From DAIOXA01 sp050949165 (GTDB taxonomy: Bacteria; Bacillota; Proteinivoracia; UBA4975), in assembly GCA_050949165.1 (NCBI GenBank), contig JBMNFF010000001.1, forward strand, positions 372,001 to 436,000: 64,000 bases of DNA. The letters are read 5' to 3'. This document shows positions 1 through 8,418 of this stretch, piece by piece. Position 1 is the stretch's first letter. The number at the start of each line of letters is the position of its first letter. The notes beneath the pieces were generated by a model. It saw nothing but the letters and a program-made list of their open reading frames with translations. It searched no databases and was not told the DNA's origin. Made by a program: the position numbers and the translations under genes.

Positions 1-1114
1 CGGCGGCCATTATCACCGGGACGGTATAGCCCGGGACCTCGCCGGGAATGGGCAGGGCGAAACTGTCCACTGGTGAATTGGTCTGAATGGCTTGGCAGAA
101 CTTGGTCATGTCCTCTGCCGAGTGGAGCTTTATTGCCTGGACCAGGTCGTGCCTGGGTTCGTCCCAGCGGGGCAAGGCCTCATATCCAAGCGCTTCCGCC
201 AGGGCCGCGGCAAATCTGGCATTTTCCACTGCCTGTCCCACAAAATGCGGCGCCAGAAAGAGACCCTGGTACATGGTGCGCAAGTAAGGTCCGGTGGCGC
301 CCAGGGCTCCTTCCAGACCCGGCGCCAAGAGGCGGTTGCCAGCATTTTCCACCAGCTCCTCCCGGCCCACCAGGTATCCTCCGGTCTCGGCCAGGCCGCC
401 GCCGGGGTTTTTGATCAGGGAGCCCACCGTCAGGTCGGCGCCGGCATGCCCGGGCTCCTCCCCCTCCACGAATTCTCCGTAACAATTGTCCACCACTATC
501 GCCGGGGGTCGGTCAGCGACACCCTTGAGATGGGCGGCCAATTCCCGGATTTGGTTGCAACTGATGGGGCTGCGCAGGGAATAGCCCCGGCTCTTCTGGA
601 CATAGACAATTTTGACCTTATCGGTCAGAGCTTCGTTCAGGGCCTCCAGGTCAATACCGCCGTCGGGCCTGAGGGAAATGGACCGGAACTGAATGCCCAG
701 GCTGGCAAAGCTGCCCGGGGTCTGTTGGGAGATGACTGTCTCCAGGGTGGCATAGGGTCTTCCCGTCACCGAGAGGATCTCGTCTCCGGGCAAGGTGTTG
801 CCACTGAGGGCCAGCCAAAGGGCATGGGTGCCGGAAGAAATCTGGGGGCGGACCAGAGCAGCCTGGCCGCCAAAGACTTGAGCATAGATTGCCTCTAATT
901 TTTCCCGTCCCTGATCGTTGTAGCCATAGCCGGTGGAACCCAATAGGTCATAGCTGGCCACCCTGTTTTCAGTGAAGGCCGTTAACACTCGCTCCTGATT
1001 GATCAGGGCAACGGAAGAATGCCGAAACGCCTGAACTCGGGCCAGGGCTGTTTTTATTTGTGCAGCTATTGCCGGATAGCGTTGGCAGAGGAAGTGCTCG
1101 CTTTCCTGGAACAT
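1..1114 (-). CDS. Methionine gamma-lyase-like PLP enzyme (aluminum resistance protein family, YnbB-like), 3-prime end cut off
   Basis: Reading from ATG at 1114 gives 371 residues and runs off the left edge, so the C-terminus is missing; family members are usually about 410-430 residues. The fold is that of Cys/Met-metabolism PLP enzymes. The cofactor lysine is probably K235 in SLIKNPGGG, preceded by the conserved acidic VVDNCYGEF segment near 207-215 and by SSGTHALW near 93-100. GGTGAG lies just before the start. The gene sits 8 bases after spoVK, as ynbB lies close to spoVK in Bacillus. The name aluminum resistance protein is historical. A C-S lyase or related PLP reaction is likely, but the substrate is not shown by the sequence. 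Confidence 0.9.
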   Translation of the reverse strand, partial: MFQESEHFLCQRYPAIAAQIKTALARVQAFRHSSVALINQERVLTAFTENRVASYDLLGSTGYGYNDQGREKLEAIYAQVFGGQAALVRPQISSGTHALWLALSGNTLPGDEILSVTGRPYATLETVISQQTPGSFASLGIQFRSISLRPDGGIDLEALNEALTDKVKIVYVQKSRGYSLRSPISCNQIRELAAHLKGVADRPPAIVVDNCYGEFVEGEEPGHAGADLTVGSLIKNPGGGLAETGGYLVGREELVENAGNRLLAPGLEGALGATGPYLRTMYQGLFLAPHFVGQAVENARFAAALAEALGYEALPRWDEPRHDLVQAIKLHSAEDMTKFCQAIQTNSPVDSFALPIPGEVPGYTVPVIMAA

Positions 1115-1122
1115 TGTCTCAC

Positions 1123-2055
1123 CTACTGTCTGTACATGGTGTATTCTTTGCTGGCGCTACTGAAGAAATCGCAGGATTCCAAGGTCTGCAGCTGGTCTCG
1201 GGTTGGATTGGAGACATATTTGAGGCGCACGGCGTGGCGGCGAATGGCGGTCTCCAATAAGTTCCGGACCAGGCGGGCGTTGCTAAAGTCGTGATAAGAG
1301 AAGCTGATCTGCTGATCGATGATCTCCCGCACCTTGTTCAGGGCCCTGTGGGTCAGGCGGTATTGTCGCTCCTCCAGCATCAGTTGGGCGATATCCATCA
1401 GTTCCTGAACAGAGTAATCGGGAAAGTAAAGCTGAATGGGAAAGCGGGATTTGAGTCCCGGATTCAGACGCAGGAATTCCTCCATGGGAGCCGTATATCC
1501 CGCCAGGATGAGGATGAACTCGTTCTTATAATCCTCCATGGCCTTGACCAGGGTGTCCACGGCTTCTTTTCCGAAATCCTTCTCTCCGCCCCGGGCCAGG
1601 GAATAGGCCTCATCGATGAAGAGCACGCCGCCCATGGCCTTCTGGACCTTTTCCCGGGTCTTCTGGGCGGTGTGGCCGATGTATTCTCCGACCAGGTCTG
1701 CCCTCTCCACCTCCACCATATGGCCCTTGGGCAACACTTGCAGGTTGTTGAGCAGCTTGCCAAAGAGGCGCGCTACGGTGGTCTTGCCGGTGCCCGGGTT
1801 CCCCTTAAAAATCATGTGCAGGACCAAAGGCTGGTTCCTGAGGTTATGCCGGGCCCGCTGCTTTTGGACAGTGATAAAGGCCTCCAATTCCAGCGCCAGC
1901 TCCTTGACCTTTTCCAGACCGATCATATTGTTCAACTCCCTCAAGGCGGGACAGTCTGTAGCGGTCTGGATGGGAATGGTTCTGGCCTCAGGGTTGCGAA
2001 CAAAATGCCCTTGGGAAACCAGCCTTTCCACTTCAGGGGTAAATACCTGTCTCAA
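1123..2055 (-). CDS. spoVK: Stage V sporulation protein K, AAA+ ATPase
   Basis: A 310-residue AAA+ ATPase of the CbbX/SpoVK group. Walker A is GNPGTGKTT, Walker B is GVLFIDEAYSL, and an arginine-finger region follows (NPGLKSRFP). In Bacillus it acts in the mother cell during late spore maturation. An upstream ATG at 2076 lacks a ribosome site, whereas TTG at 2055 has GGGGAGG seven bases before it, so TTG is chosen. The position between hfq and the ynbB-like gene matches the Bacillus order. A terminator separates it from hfq, so it probably has its own, sporulation-specific promoter, which I could not identify with confidence. Confidence 0.92.
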   Translation of the reverse strand: MRQVFTPEVERLVSQGHFVRNPEARTIPIQTATDCPALRELNNMIGLEKVKELALELEAFITVQKQRARHNLRNQPLVLHMIFKGNPGTGKTTVARLFGKLLNNLQVLPKGHMVEVERADLVGEYIGHTAQKTREKVQKAMGGVLFIDEAYSLARGGEKDFGKEAVDTLVKAMEDYKNEFILILAGYTAPMEEFLRLNPGLKSRFPIQLYFPDYSVQELMDIAQLMLEERQYRLTHRALNKVREIIDQQISFSYHDFSNARLVRNLLETAIRRHAVRLKYVSNPTRDQLQTLESCDFFSSASKEYTMYRQ

Positions 2056-2126
2056 TTTTCCGCCTCCCCTCGACATATGCCCATTCTAATGTATATGCCG
2101 GGGAGCGGCCGAGAGTGCCTATTAAC

Positions 2127-2155
2127 AAAGGGGACTGTCTCAGAGACAGCCCCTT
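2127..2155 (-). terminator. Probable terminator of the miaA-hfq operon
   Basis: An imperfect hairpin (CTGTCT/AGACAG core flanked by GGGG/CCCC with a one-base bulge) lies 11 bases after the hfq stop. It is followed on the minus strand by TTTGTTAAT. The U-tract is short, so it may be leaky. The sequence also resembles the GGGGACTGTC-type palindromes that recur in many Clostridia. Confidence 0.6.
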
Positions 2156-2165
2156 ACTGTTTTTC

Positions 2166-2399
2166 CTATTCAGCGCGTTCAGGATTGAGATTGACAGGGC
2201 GCAGGGGAATTATGGTTGAGATGGCATGCTTGTAGATGAGCTGTTGTTTGTTGTCGCTGTCCATGACCACAGTGAAGTTGTCAAACCCCCTGACAAAGCC
2301 CTTGATTTGAAAACCATTGAGCAAGAAAATTGTAACCGGAGTCCCGTCCTTGCGGATCTGATTGAGAAACATATCCTGCAAGTTTACGCTCTTAGTCAT
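2166..2399 (-). CDS. hfq: RNA-binding protein Hfq
   Basis: A 77-residue Sm-like protein of normal Firmicute length. The Sm1 motif (NGFQIKGFVRGFDNFTVVM, residues about 29-47) and the Sm2 signature YKHAIST near 56-62 are intact, so the proximal and distal RNA-binding faces of the hexamer should both form. It binds small RNAs and mRNA A/U-rich tracts in the cytoplasm. It follows miaA by 26 bases, the near-universal miaA-hfq arrangement, and is probably co-transcribed with mutS-mutL-rsmJ-miaA. A GAGGCGGTGG ribosome site precedes the ATG. Confidence 0.97.
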   Translation of the reverse strand: MTKSVNLQDMFLNQIRKDGTPVTIFLLNGFQIKGFVRGFDNFTVVMDSDNKQQLIYKHAISTIIPLRPVNLNPERAE

Positions 2400-2425
2400 T
2401 TGACCACCGCCTCTTTCTCTATAAT

Positions 2426-3373
2426 CTATTTACATAGTTCGCGCTGGCGCCCTATTATTCCTGCAACCGAGTTCAAAATCTTGGCAATGGTAACCCGGGG
2501 ATCAGAATTGTCCAGCCAGGTCATCCCCTCCATGCCCCGGAACCAGGAAAGCTGTCGCTTGGCGTAGCGCCGGGTATCCTGTTTGAGTTGCCCCTTCATC
2601 TCCTCCAGGGTCCACAGGCCCTGAAGGTACATGCCACAGTGGCGGTAGCCCAGGCCTTGCATGGCATTGGCCTCGGGAGAATAGCCCCGTTCAATCAAAC
2701 TAGTATATTCCCCAATTAAGCCCCGATTAACCATTGACTCGGCCCGGGTGTCTATTTTCTCATACAACCTGACCCTTTCCAAGGTCAGGGCAAATTGCAG
2801 GGGCTGGAAGGGATTGACTTCCCTGGCCTCTCGCTGAATACGGGAAGCCGGCTTTCCCGAGAGCACGAAAATCTCCAGGGCCCGCACGATACGGCGCCGG
2901 TCCCTGACCTTGGCGGCGGTAACAGGGTCCACCCTCTGAAGCCACGCCTCCATGTATTCCCGCCCCCGTTGCTCCCACATTTCATTGAGTTCAGCACGAC
3001 AATCCGGATCGTAGGGCATTTGCTCCAAGGGATAGTTGTCGGTAATGGCCCGGATGTACAAGCCAGTGCCCCCGGCCATGATGGGCAGCCTGCCCCTGCT
3101 CCAGACATCCCTGGCTACGGCAGTAGCTTGCACCTTGTATTCCGCCAGGGAATAGTCCTGGTCAGGCTCTACTATATCCAGCATATGATGGGGTACTCTG
3201 GCTCGGGTCTCGGCATCCACCTTGGCGGTACCGATGTCCATGTACTTGTATACCTGCATGGAATCAGCCGAGATCACTTCACCTCCCAGTTCCAGCGCCA
3301 ATTCCACCGCCGCATCGGATTTTCCCGATGCCGTGGGACCGGCGATGACCAGCAGAGGGATTCTTTCAGCCAT
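2426..3373 (-). CDS. miaA: tRNA dimethylallyltransferase MiaA
   Basis: A 315-residue enzyme transferring a dimethylallyl group to N6 of A37 in tRNAs reading UNN codons. MiaB, encoded about 5 kb upstream in the same strand block, then methylthiolates the product. Visible motifs are the P-loop GPTASGKSD near residue 13, the DSMQVYKYMDIGTAK segment, and the AGGTGLY motif. The second in-frame ATG (3373) is preferred because GAGGAGG lies six bases before it, while the first ATG directly abuts that site. The start overlaps the end of the rsmJ-like gene by 8 bases, indicating translational coupling. Confidence 0.96.
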   Translation of the reverse strand: MAERIPLLVIAGPTASGKSDAAVELALELGGEVISADSMQVYKYMDIGTAKVDAETRARVPHHMLDIVEPDQDYSLAEYKVQATAVARDVWSRGRLPIMAGGTGLYIRAITDNYPLEQMPYDPDCRAELNEMWEQRGREYMEAWLQRVDPVTAAKVRDRRRIVRALEIFVLSGKPASRIQREAREVNPFQPLQFALTLERVRLYEKIDTRAESMVNRGLIGEYTSLIERGYSPEANAMQGLGYRHCGMYLQGLWTLEEMKGQLKQDTRRYAKRQLSWFRGMEGMTWLDNSDPRVTIAKILNSVAGIIGRQRELCK

Positions 3374-4145
3374 GGTCATCCTCCTCTACATCCATAACCC
3401 CATAGCCAACCCGCCGATTCTGCCCGGAGGCCGGTTTCAGGCCCAGTTGGGAAAAGTCAAAGAAGGAACGTTGCTTGACCACCACCCGGCGGCGAGCCAC
3501 CCGGGCGGCCAAGGCGATATCTGCCCTGGTCAGGGGCTGATGCCAGGCCAGGGGCCGCAAGGGCAGCAGAGCGGCAGCCTCCATGACGGGGTTGTCGAAC
3601 ATGGGATCAAAGTAAACGATATCAAAGGACCTTCCCGGCAACGCCGCCAGGTAGTCCCGGTAATCGGCGTGAATCAGCTCAATCCCCGCCGCCAAATCCC
3701 GAAAGCGTTCGGGCCCCGTATACTGCTCCAGGCCGTATTTAACTGCGATGTAAACCGGCAGGGACTTCTCCAGGGCGACCACCTTCCCCCCTGCCCCGAC
3801 CCCGAATTTCGCCACCAGGCTGTCGGCGCACAAGCCGGCGGTGCAGTCCAGGACGCTGTCGCCAGGCTGTATGCCCATTACTCTGAGCATGGCGTCCTCT
3901 TTGCCCTGGCGCAACAATTTTATCCGCACCGCCGCCATATTGGGATGCAAGAAGAATTCGCCGGCCCTGGTATGGCAGGAAAGGCGTTCCCGGCTTAACA
4001 CCAGAACGGTTAAATGCTCTTCAATCATAGAATCCAGGCGCTGGTTGCCACGGACTATGTAGGGTATATTATACCTCCGGCCCAGGTCCTGCGCCATTAT
4101 CTCAATTGCCCGGCTGGGCTTGCGCGCAGTGGTAATCACCAACAT
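3366..4145 (-). CDS. Class I SAM-dependent methyltransferase, RsmJ/YpiP-like
   Basis: A 259-residue protein with the Rossmann-type SAM motif VLDCTAGLCADSLVAK near 98-113 and a downstream IVYFDPMFDNP acidic/aromatic motif (near 175), the DPPY-like catalytic signature of the RsmJ (DUF548) group. In Escherichia coli RsmJ methylates G1516 of 16S rRNA; in Firmicutes the homologues (YpiP-like) are less studied, so rRNA or tRNA methylation is inferred. It is tightly packed between mutL (2-base gap) and miaA (overlap), consistent with a role in RNA maturation beside MiaA. AGGAGA precedes the ATG. Confidence 0.85.
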   Translation of the reverse strand: MLVITTARKPSRAIEIMAQDLGRRYNIPYIVRGNQRLDSMIEEHLTVLVLSRERLSCHTRAGEFFLHPNMAAVRIKLLRQGKEDAMLRVMGIQPGDSVLDCTAGLCADSLVAKFGVGAGGKVVALEKSLPVYIAVKYGLEQYTGPERFRDLAAGIELIHADYRDYLAALPGRSFDIVYFDPMFDNPVMEAAALLPLRPLAWHQPLTRADIALAARVARRRVVVKQRSFFDFSQLGLKPASGQNRRVGYGVMDVEEDDHG

Positions 4146-4147
4146 AT

Positions 4148-5893
4148 CTATCTCCTGGCAAACAATTTTTCCAGATTGACCCGGTCAAAGGACACCCAAA
4201 TGGGACGCCCGTGGGGACAGGTCCTGCTGTTCTCACAGCGCTCCAATTCCAGGATGAGCTGGCGGGCCTCGGCAGCCGAGAGGCGATGATTGGCCTTAAT
4301 GGCGCCCTTGCAGGCCATCAGCATCAAAGCCGCCTGGCTGTAATCTGTGAGGTCAAATTCCCCGGCAGCAGAGTCCTGGAGATACTCGATGATCTCGCCA
4401 ATGTCCTCCGCGGACAGGACCTTCTTAAACAAGATGGGGACCTCCCGGATAATCATCCCGGTGTCCGTCAGCTCCAGCTTAAAGCCCAATTCTGCCAAAC
4501 GGTGGAGTTGAGCCTGGACAAATTGATAGGCCCGGCCGGAAAGGGGCGCCTCCACCGGCACCACCACCTGGCTGGGGCGCTCTCCCCGCTCCAGCAGGCC
4601 CAGAAATTTTTCATAGAGGACTCGCTCCTGGGCGGCATGCTGGTCCACCAGGCGCAGCTCATGGGGCGTTGCCACCACAATAAAGGATGAAAAGACCTGG
4701 CCCAGGACAGAGAATTCCGGCTCGGCTTCGGCCGTTTGGGTATCCAGGCGCAACTGCTCAACCTGCGGCTCCCTGACCCCGGGACGGGGCTGAGGCTGGG
4801 GAGTGTACGGTCTGGACCAAGGCCTGGGGCTGGCAGCAGGCCGGCTAATGGGGACGTCATCGGGTTCAACCATATGTCCCTCCTCTTTTTTGGGGAGGGA
4901 GGCGCCGGTTACAGCCGTCAGGGCCTCAAGGCAGGCTCGATAGACCAAACGGAAAATGGCGCTGGAATCGGTGAACTTGACTTCCAGCTTGGCCGGATGC
5001 ACATTGACATCCACCTGATCGCCGGGCAAGTCCAGATTCAGGAAGGCAATGGGAAAGCGGCGCACCGGCAGCAGGGTATGGAAGGCCTTTTCTACGGCGC
5101 TGCCCATCAGGCGCACATTGACGGGCCGGCCATTGACGGTGAAATACTGCATGGCCCGATTGCTGCGATGAAAAGCGGGTTTGGCAATATAGCCAGTCAC
5201 GGTATAGCCATCCAGGGCGAGATTGCATTCCAGAAGGCCCTCAGCGATGTCGGTGCCCGCCACACAGGCAATTGCATCCACCAGGCTGCCGGCGCCTGGG
5301 GAGACCAGGACCAGCTTGCCATTGTGGGAAAGCCGAAAGCGAATGCCCGGCCGGGCCAACACCTGCCGGTGCACCACCTCTGCGATGGCGGAGAATTCGG
5401 TGGCGGGAGTGCGCAGGAATTTCATCCGGGCCGGGGTATTGTAAAATAACCCCTCCACCTCAACCCGAGTGCCCTGGGGGCTGGAGGTGGCTTCCACAGC
5501 GCCCTTCTCTCCCCCCCGGACTTCCAGACGGCAGCCGGCCACGGCATCCCGAGTCCGGGTGGTGATGGCCAGTCGGGACACAGCGCCGATGCTGGCCAGG
5601 GCCTCGCCCCGGAAGCCCATGGTGCTGATATTAAACAGGTCCTGAGCACCGGCAATCTTGCTGGTAGCATGCCTCTCCACCGCCAGCCTCAGTTCCTCGG
5701 GGGTCATGCCCTCGCCATCATCGCTGATTATTATTCTGTCCAGACCGCCCTCAAATACTTCAATGCCGATGCTGCTGGCGCCGGCATCGACGGCGTTGTC
5801 CAGCAATTCCCGGACCACCGAAGCCGGCCGCTCGATTACCTCGCCGGCGGCGATTTTGAGGATGGTCTCTTGATCCAGGATCCTAATCTTCAT
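4148..5893 (-). CDS. mutL: DNA mismatch repair protein MutL
   Basis: A 581-residue GHKL ATPase. The N-terminal ATP-binding motifs are visible: ELLDNAVDAGA, DDGEGM and GFRGEALASI. A proline-rich linker (about residues 345-390) leads to a C-terminal dimerisation/endonuclease domain carrying DQHAAQERVLYEKF, ACKGAIKANH and CPHGRP, the signature set of nicking MutL proteins found in organisms lacking MutH. It receives the signal from MutS and nicks the new strand. The start overlaps the mutS 3-prime end by 11 bases, so the two are translationally coupled. Confidence 0.97.
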   Translation of the reverse strand: MKIRILDQETILKIAAGEVIERPASVVRELLDNAVDAGASSIGIEVFEGGLDRIIISDDGEGMTPEELRLAVERHATSKIAGAQDLFNISTMGFRGEALASIGAVSRLAITTRTRDAVAGCRLEVRGGEKGAVEATSSPQGTRVEVEGLFYNTPARMKFLRTPATEFSAIAEVVHRQVLARPGIRFRLSHNGKLVLVSPGAGSLVDAIACVAGTDIAEGLLECNLALDGYTVTGYIAKPAFHRSNRAMQYFTVNGRPVNVRLMGSAVEKAFHTLLPVRRFPIAFLNLDLPGDQVDVNVHPAKLEVKFTDSSAIFRLVYRACLEALTAVTGASLPKKEEGHMVEPDDVPISRPAASPRPWSRPYTPQPQPRPGVREPQVEQLRLDTQTAEAEPEFSVLGQVFSSFIVVATPHELRLVDQHAAQERVLYEKFLGLLERGERPSQVVVPVEAPLSGRAYQFVQAQLHRLAELGFKLELTDTGMIIREVPILFKKVLSAEDIGEIIEYLQDSAAGEFDLTDYSQAALMLMACKGAIKANHRLSAAEARQLILELERCENSRTCPHGRPIWVSFDRVNLEKLFARR

Positions 5894-8414
5894 TAAACTT
5901 CACCACCTCTTTGGCCATACCCTTGAGTTTTTCCAGGGCCGACCAGGCCTGCCGGGGCGTCAACTCATCGGGATCTAATGCCCGAAGGTACTCGAGGAGG
6001 GCTGTCAAGTTGGGGTCCGGGCTCTCCCGCACGGCGGCTACTTCCCGGGAGGCTGCCTGGTACTCCTCCTGGCCGCAATTCTGCTCCTCCAGGTATCTCT
6101 CGGCCAGGGCGACCAGATCCCGGGGCAGTCCGGCCAGTTTGGCAACGTGGATGCCGTAGCTCCTGTCGCTGCCGCCGAGGACAATCTTGTGCAAGAAGGT
6201 CACTTCTCCCTCTTTTTCCGAGACCTGCACCGAGCAGTTTACCACCCGGGGCAGGCTCTCTTCCAGGGCAATTAACTGGTGGTAGTGAGTGGCGAACAGG
6301 GTCTTGGCCGCCAGTTCCGGCGTCTCGTGGAGGTATTCCAAGGTGGCCCGGGCGATGCTGATGCCGTCGGCGGTGCCGGTTCCCCGTCCAATCTCGTCCA
6401 GGAGGATCAAGCTCCTGGGAGTAGCCCTGTGCAGAATGCGGGCCAGCTCCGACATTTCCACCATAAAGGTGCTGCGCCCCGAGGCCAGGTCGTCGCTGGC
6501 GCCGATTCTGGTGAAGATGGCGTCCAGGACCCCGATTCGGGCGTAGCTGGCGGGGACAAAGCTCCCCACATGGGCCAGGAGGGCGATGAGGGCCACCTGG
6601 CGCATGTAAGTTGACTTGCCGGCCATGTTGGGACCGGTGATGATCATTATCTGACTGGACTGGGTATCCAAGTAACAGTCATTGGCCACGAATTCCCGCT
6701 GGCCGAAGCGCTCCACCACGGGATGGCGGCCGTCCCGAATCTCCAGGACTGAGCTGTCCTCCAGGCGCGGCCGGCAGTAGTCGTATTCCTCTGCCGCCTC
6801 GGCCAGGGCCAGCCAGCAGTCCAGGGCGGCGATGGCCCGGGCAGTGGCCTGAATCTGCGGGACCCACTGGGCGATTTGATCCCGCACCTGGCAAAATAGC
6901 TGGTATTCCAAACTTTGAATGCGCTCGGTGGCCGAAAGGATTTTATCCTCCCATTCCTTGAGCTCTTTGGTCTCAAAGCGCTCGGAATTGACCAGGGTCT
7001 GCTTGCGCTGGAACCACGAGGGCACCGAGCTCAAATTAGCTCTGGTCACCTCGATATAGTAGCCGAAGACCTTGTTATACCCGATCTTCAGGGACTTGAC
7101 TCCCGTCTTGTCCCGCAAAGCCGCTTCGTACTCTCTTATCCAGGTGTCGGCGCCGGCAGCCAGGCCCCGGAGCTCGTCCAACTCTTGGGAATATCCTGCC
7201 CGAATGATATTGCCTTCCCGGATGCCGACGGGGGGATTGGGATGAATGGCCCGGCTCACCAGCTCACAGAGCTCCCGGTAATCGCCCAGTTCCGCCGCTG
7301 CCTGCCAGGGCAATTCTGCCACCAGGTTTGCCAGGCGGGGAACAAGGGCCAGGCTGCCGGAAAGGGCCAGCAGGTCCCGGGCATTGACGGTCTTGTAGCT
7401 CACCTTGGTGATAATCCGCTCCAGGTCATAGATGTCCCTCAGCAGCTCCCGGGCCTTTTTCCGGGTTATGTAGTTGTTGAGGAAATACTCCACCCAGTCC
7501 AGGCGCCGGTTTATCTCCCCAATATCAGCCAAGGGAGTGACCAGTAAGTTCTTGAGCAGCCTCCCCCCCATGGCGGTGATGGTCTTGTCCACCACCTTGA
7601 GGAGAGAAGGCCCCTTGGCGCCCTGATCCAGGGAATTGAGGATCTCCAGATTGCGCTGGCTGGTGGCATCCAAGTACATAAAGCTGCCGGGATTGTACCA
7701 AACCACCTCAGCCAGGGGCAAGGGTTGGATATGCTTATCCCCCAGATAGGTGCGAATCATGCAGGCAGCCCTGGCTGCCAAGGGCTTGGTCAGGAGAAAA
7801 TGCTCCCGGGGAAGCTCAGACAGGTCGCAATCCAGGACGGTCAGAACGGTAACCGAGGCGCTGAACCCTGTAGCCAGGGCCTTGTCTGCCACCAGAATTT
7901 CGGTGGGATTGAGGGAGGCGATGGTGGCCTCTATCTGCTCCCGGCTGCCCCGGAATTGAGAACACTGAAACTGGGCGGTGGAGATGTCGGCATAGGCCAG
8001 ACCCCACTCCTCCTCCTCCCGGACCAGGGCCAGCAGCCAGTTGTTCCGGGTAGGGTCCAGGAGGTTGTCCTCTATGATGGTGCCGGGGGTTATGACCCGC
8101 ACCACTTCCCGCTGAACCAGGCCCTTGGCCTCCCTGGGGTCCTCCACCTGATCGCAGATGGCCACTTTGTATCCTTTTTTGACCAACCTGCCCAAATAGG
8201 CCTCCAGGGCGTGATGGGGCACCCCCGCCATGGGGGTTCCCTCTTCTCCCTCTTTTTTGTCCCTACTGGTCAGGGCTATGTTCAATTCCCGAGCGGCGAC
8301 TACGGCATCCTCAAAGAAGAGCTCGAAGAAGTCCCCCACCCGGAACATGAGCAGGCAATCTGGATATTGCTCCTTGGTCTCCCGGTACTGGCGCATCATC
8401 GGTGTAAGTTTCAA
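5883..8414 (-). CDS. mutS: DNA mismatch recognition protein MutS
   Basis: An 843-residue MutS1. The mismatch-binding N-terminal domain opens KLTPMMRQY and carries the GDFFELF motif (Phe-x-Glu stacking residues). The C-terminal ABC-type ATPase has Walker A GPNMAGKST (594-602), Walker B LILLDEIGRGT and ATHYHQL. The frame is open 96 bases further upstream, but that would run into miaB. TTG at 8414 is chosen because GGGGGA lies about 8 bases before it and MutS proteins typically begin with LTPMM. Only 4 bases separate it from miaB, the order also found in Bacillus and many Clostridia. Confidence 0.97.
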   Translation of the reverse strand: MKLTPMMRQYRETKEQYPDCLLMFRVGDFFELFFEDAVVAARELNIALTSRDKKEGEEGTPMAGVPHHALEAYLGRLVKKGYKVAICDQVEDPREAKGLVQREVVRVITPGTIIEDNLLDPTRNNWLLALVREEEEWGLAYADISTAQFQCSQFRGSREQIEATIASLNPTEILVADKALATGFSASVTVLTVLDCDLSELPREHFLLTKPLAARAACMIRTYLGDKHIQPLPLAEVVWYNPGSFMYLDATSQRNLEILNSLDQGAKGPSLLKVVDKTITAMGGRLLKNLLVTPLADIGEINRRLDWVEYFLNNYITRKKARELLRDIYDLERIITKVSYKTVNARDLLALSGSLALVPRLANLVAELPWQAAAELGDYRELCELVSRAIHPNPPVGIREGNIIRAGYSQELDELRGLAAGADTWIREYEAALRDKTGVKSLKIGYNKVFGYYIEVTRANLSSVPSWFQRKQTLVNSERFETKELKEWEDKILSATERIQSLEYQLFCQVRDQIAQWVPQIQATARAIAALDCWLALAEAAEEYDYCRPRLEDSSVLEIRDGRHPVVERFGQREFVANDCYLDTQSSQIMIITGPNMAGKSTYMRQVALIALLAHVGSFVPASYARIGVLDAIFTRIGASDDLASGRSTFMVEMSELARILHRATPRSLILLDEIGRGTGTADGISIARATLEYLHETPELAAKTLFATHYHQLIALEESLPRVVNCSVQVSEKEGEVTFLHKIVLGGSDRSYGIHVAKLAGLPRDLVALAERYLEEQNCGQEEYQAASREVAAVRESPDPNLTALLEYLRALDPDELTPRQAWSALEKLKGMAKEVVKFNED

Positions 8415-8418
8415 GCTA

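Noticed and set aside
92..898. Long plus-strand open frame opposite the left-edge gene
   Set aside because: The minus strand encodes a clear PLP enzyme here; the plus frame has no ribosome site and no recognisable motifs. Similar antisense frames occur opposite almost every gene because of the base composition.
2056..2126. Sigma-E promoter before spoVK
   Set aside because: CATATACATT resembles a sigma-E -10 but no -35 stands at the right distance, so it was not listed.
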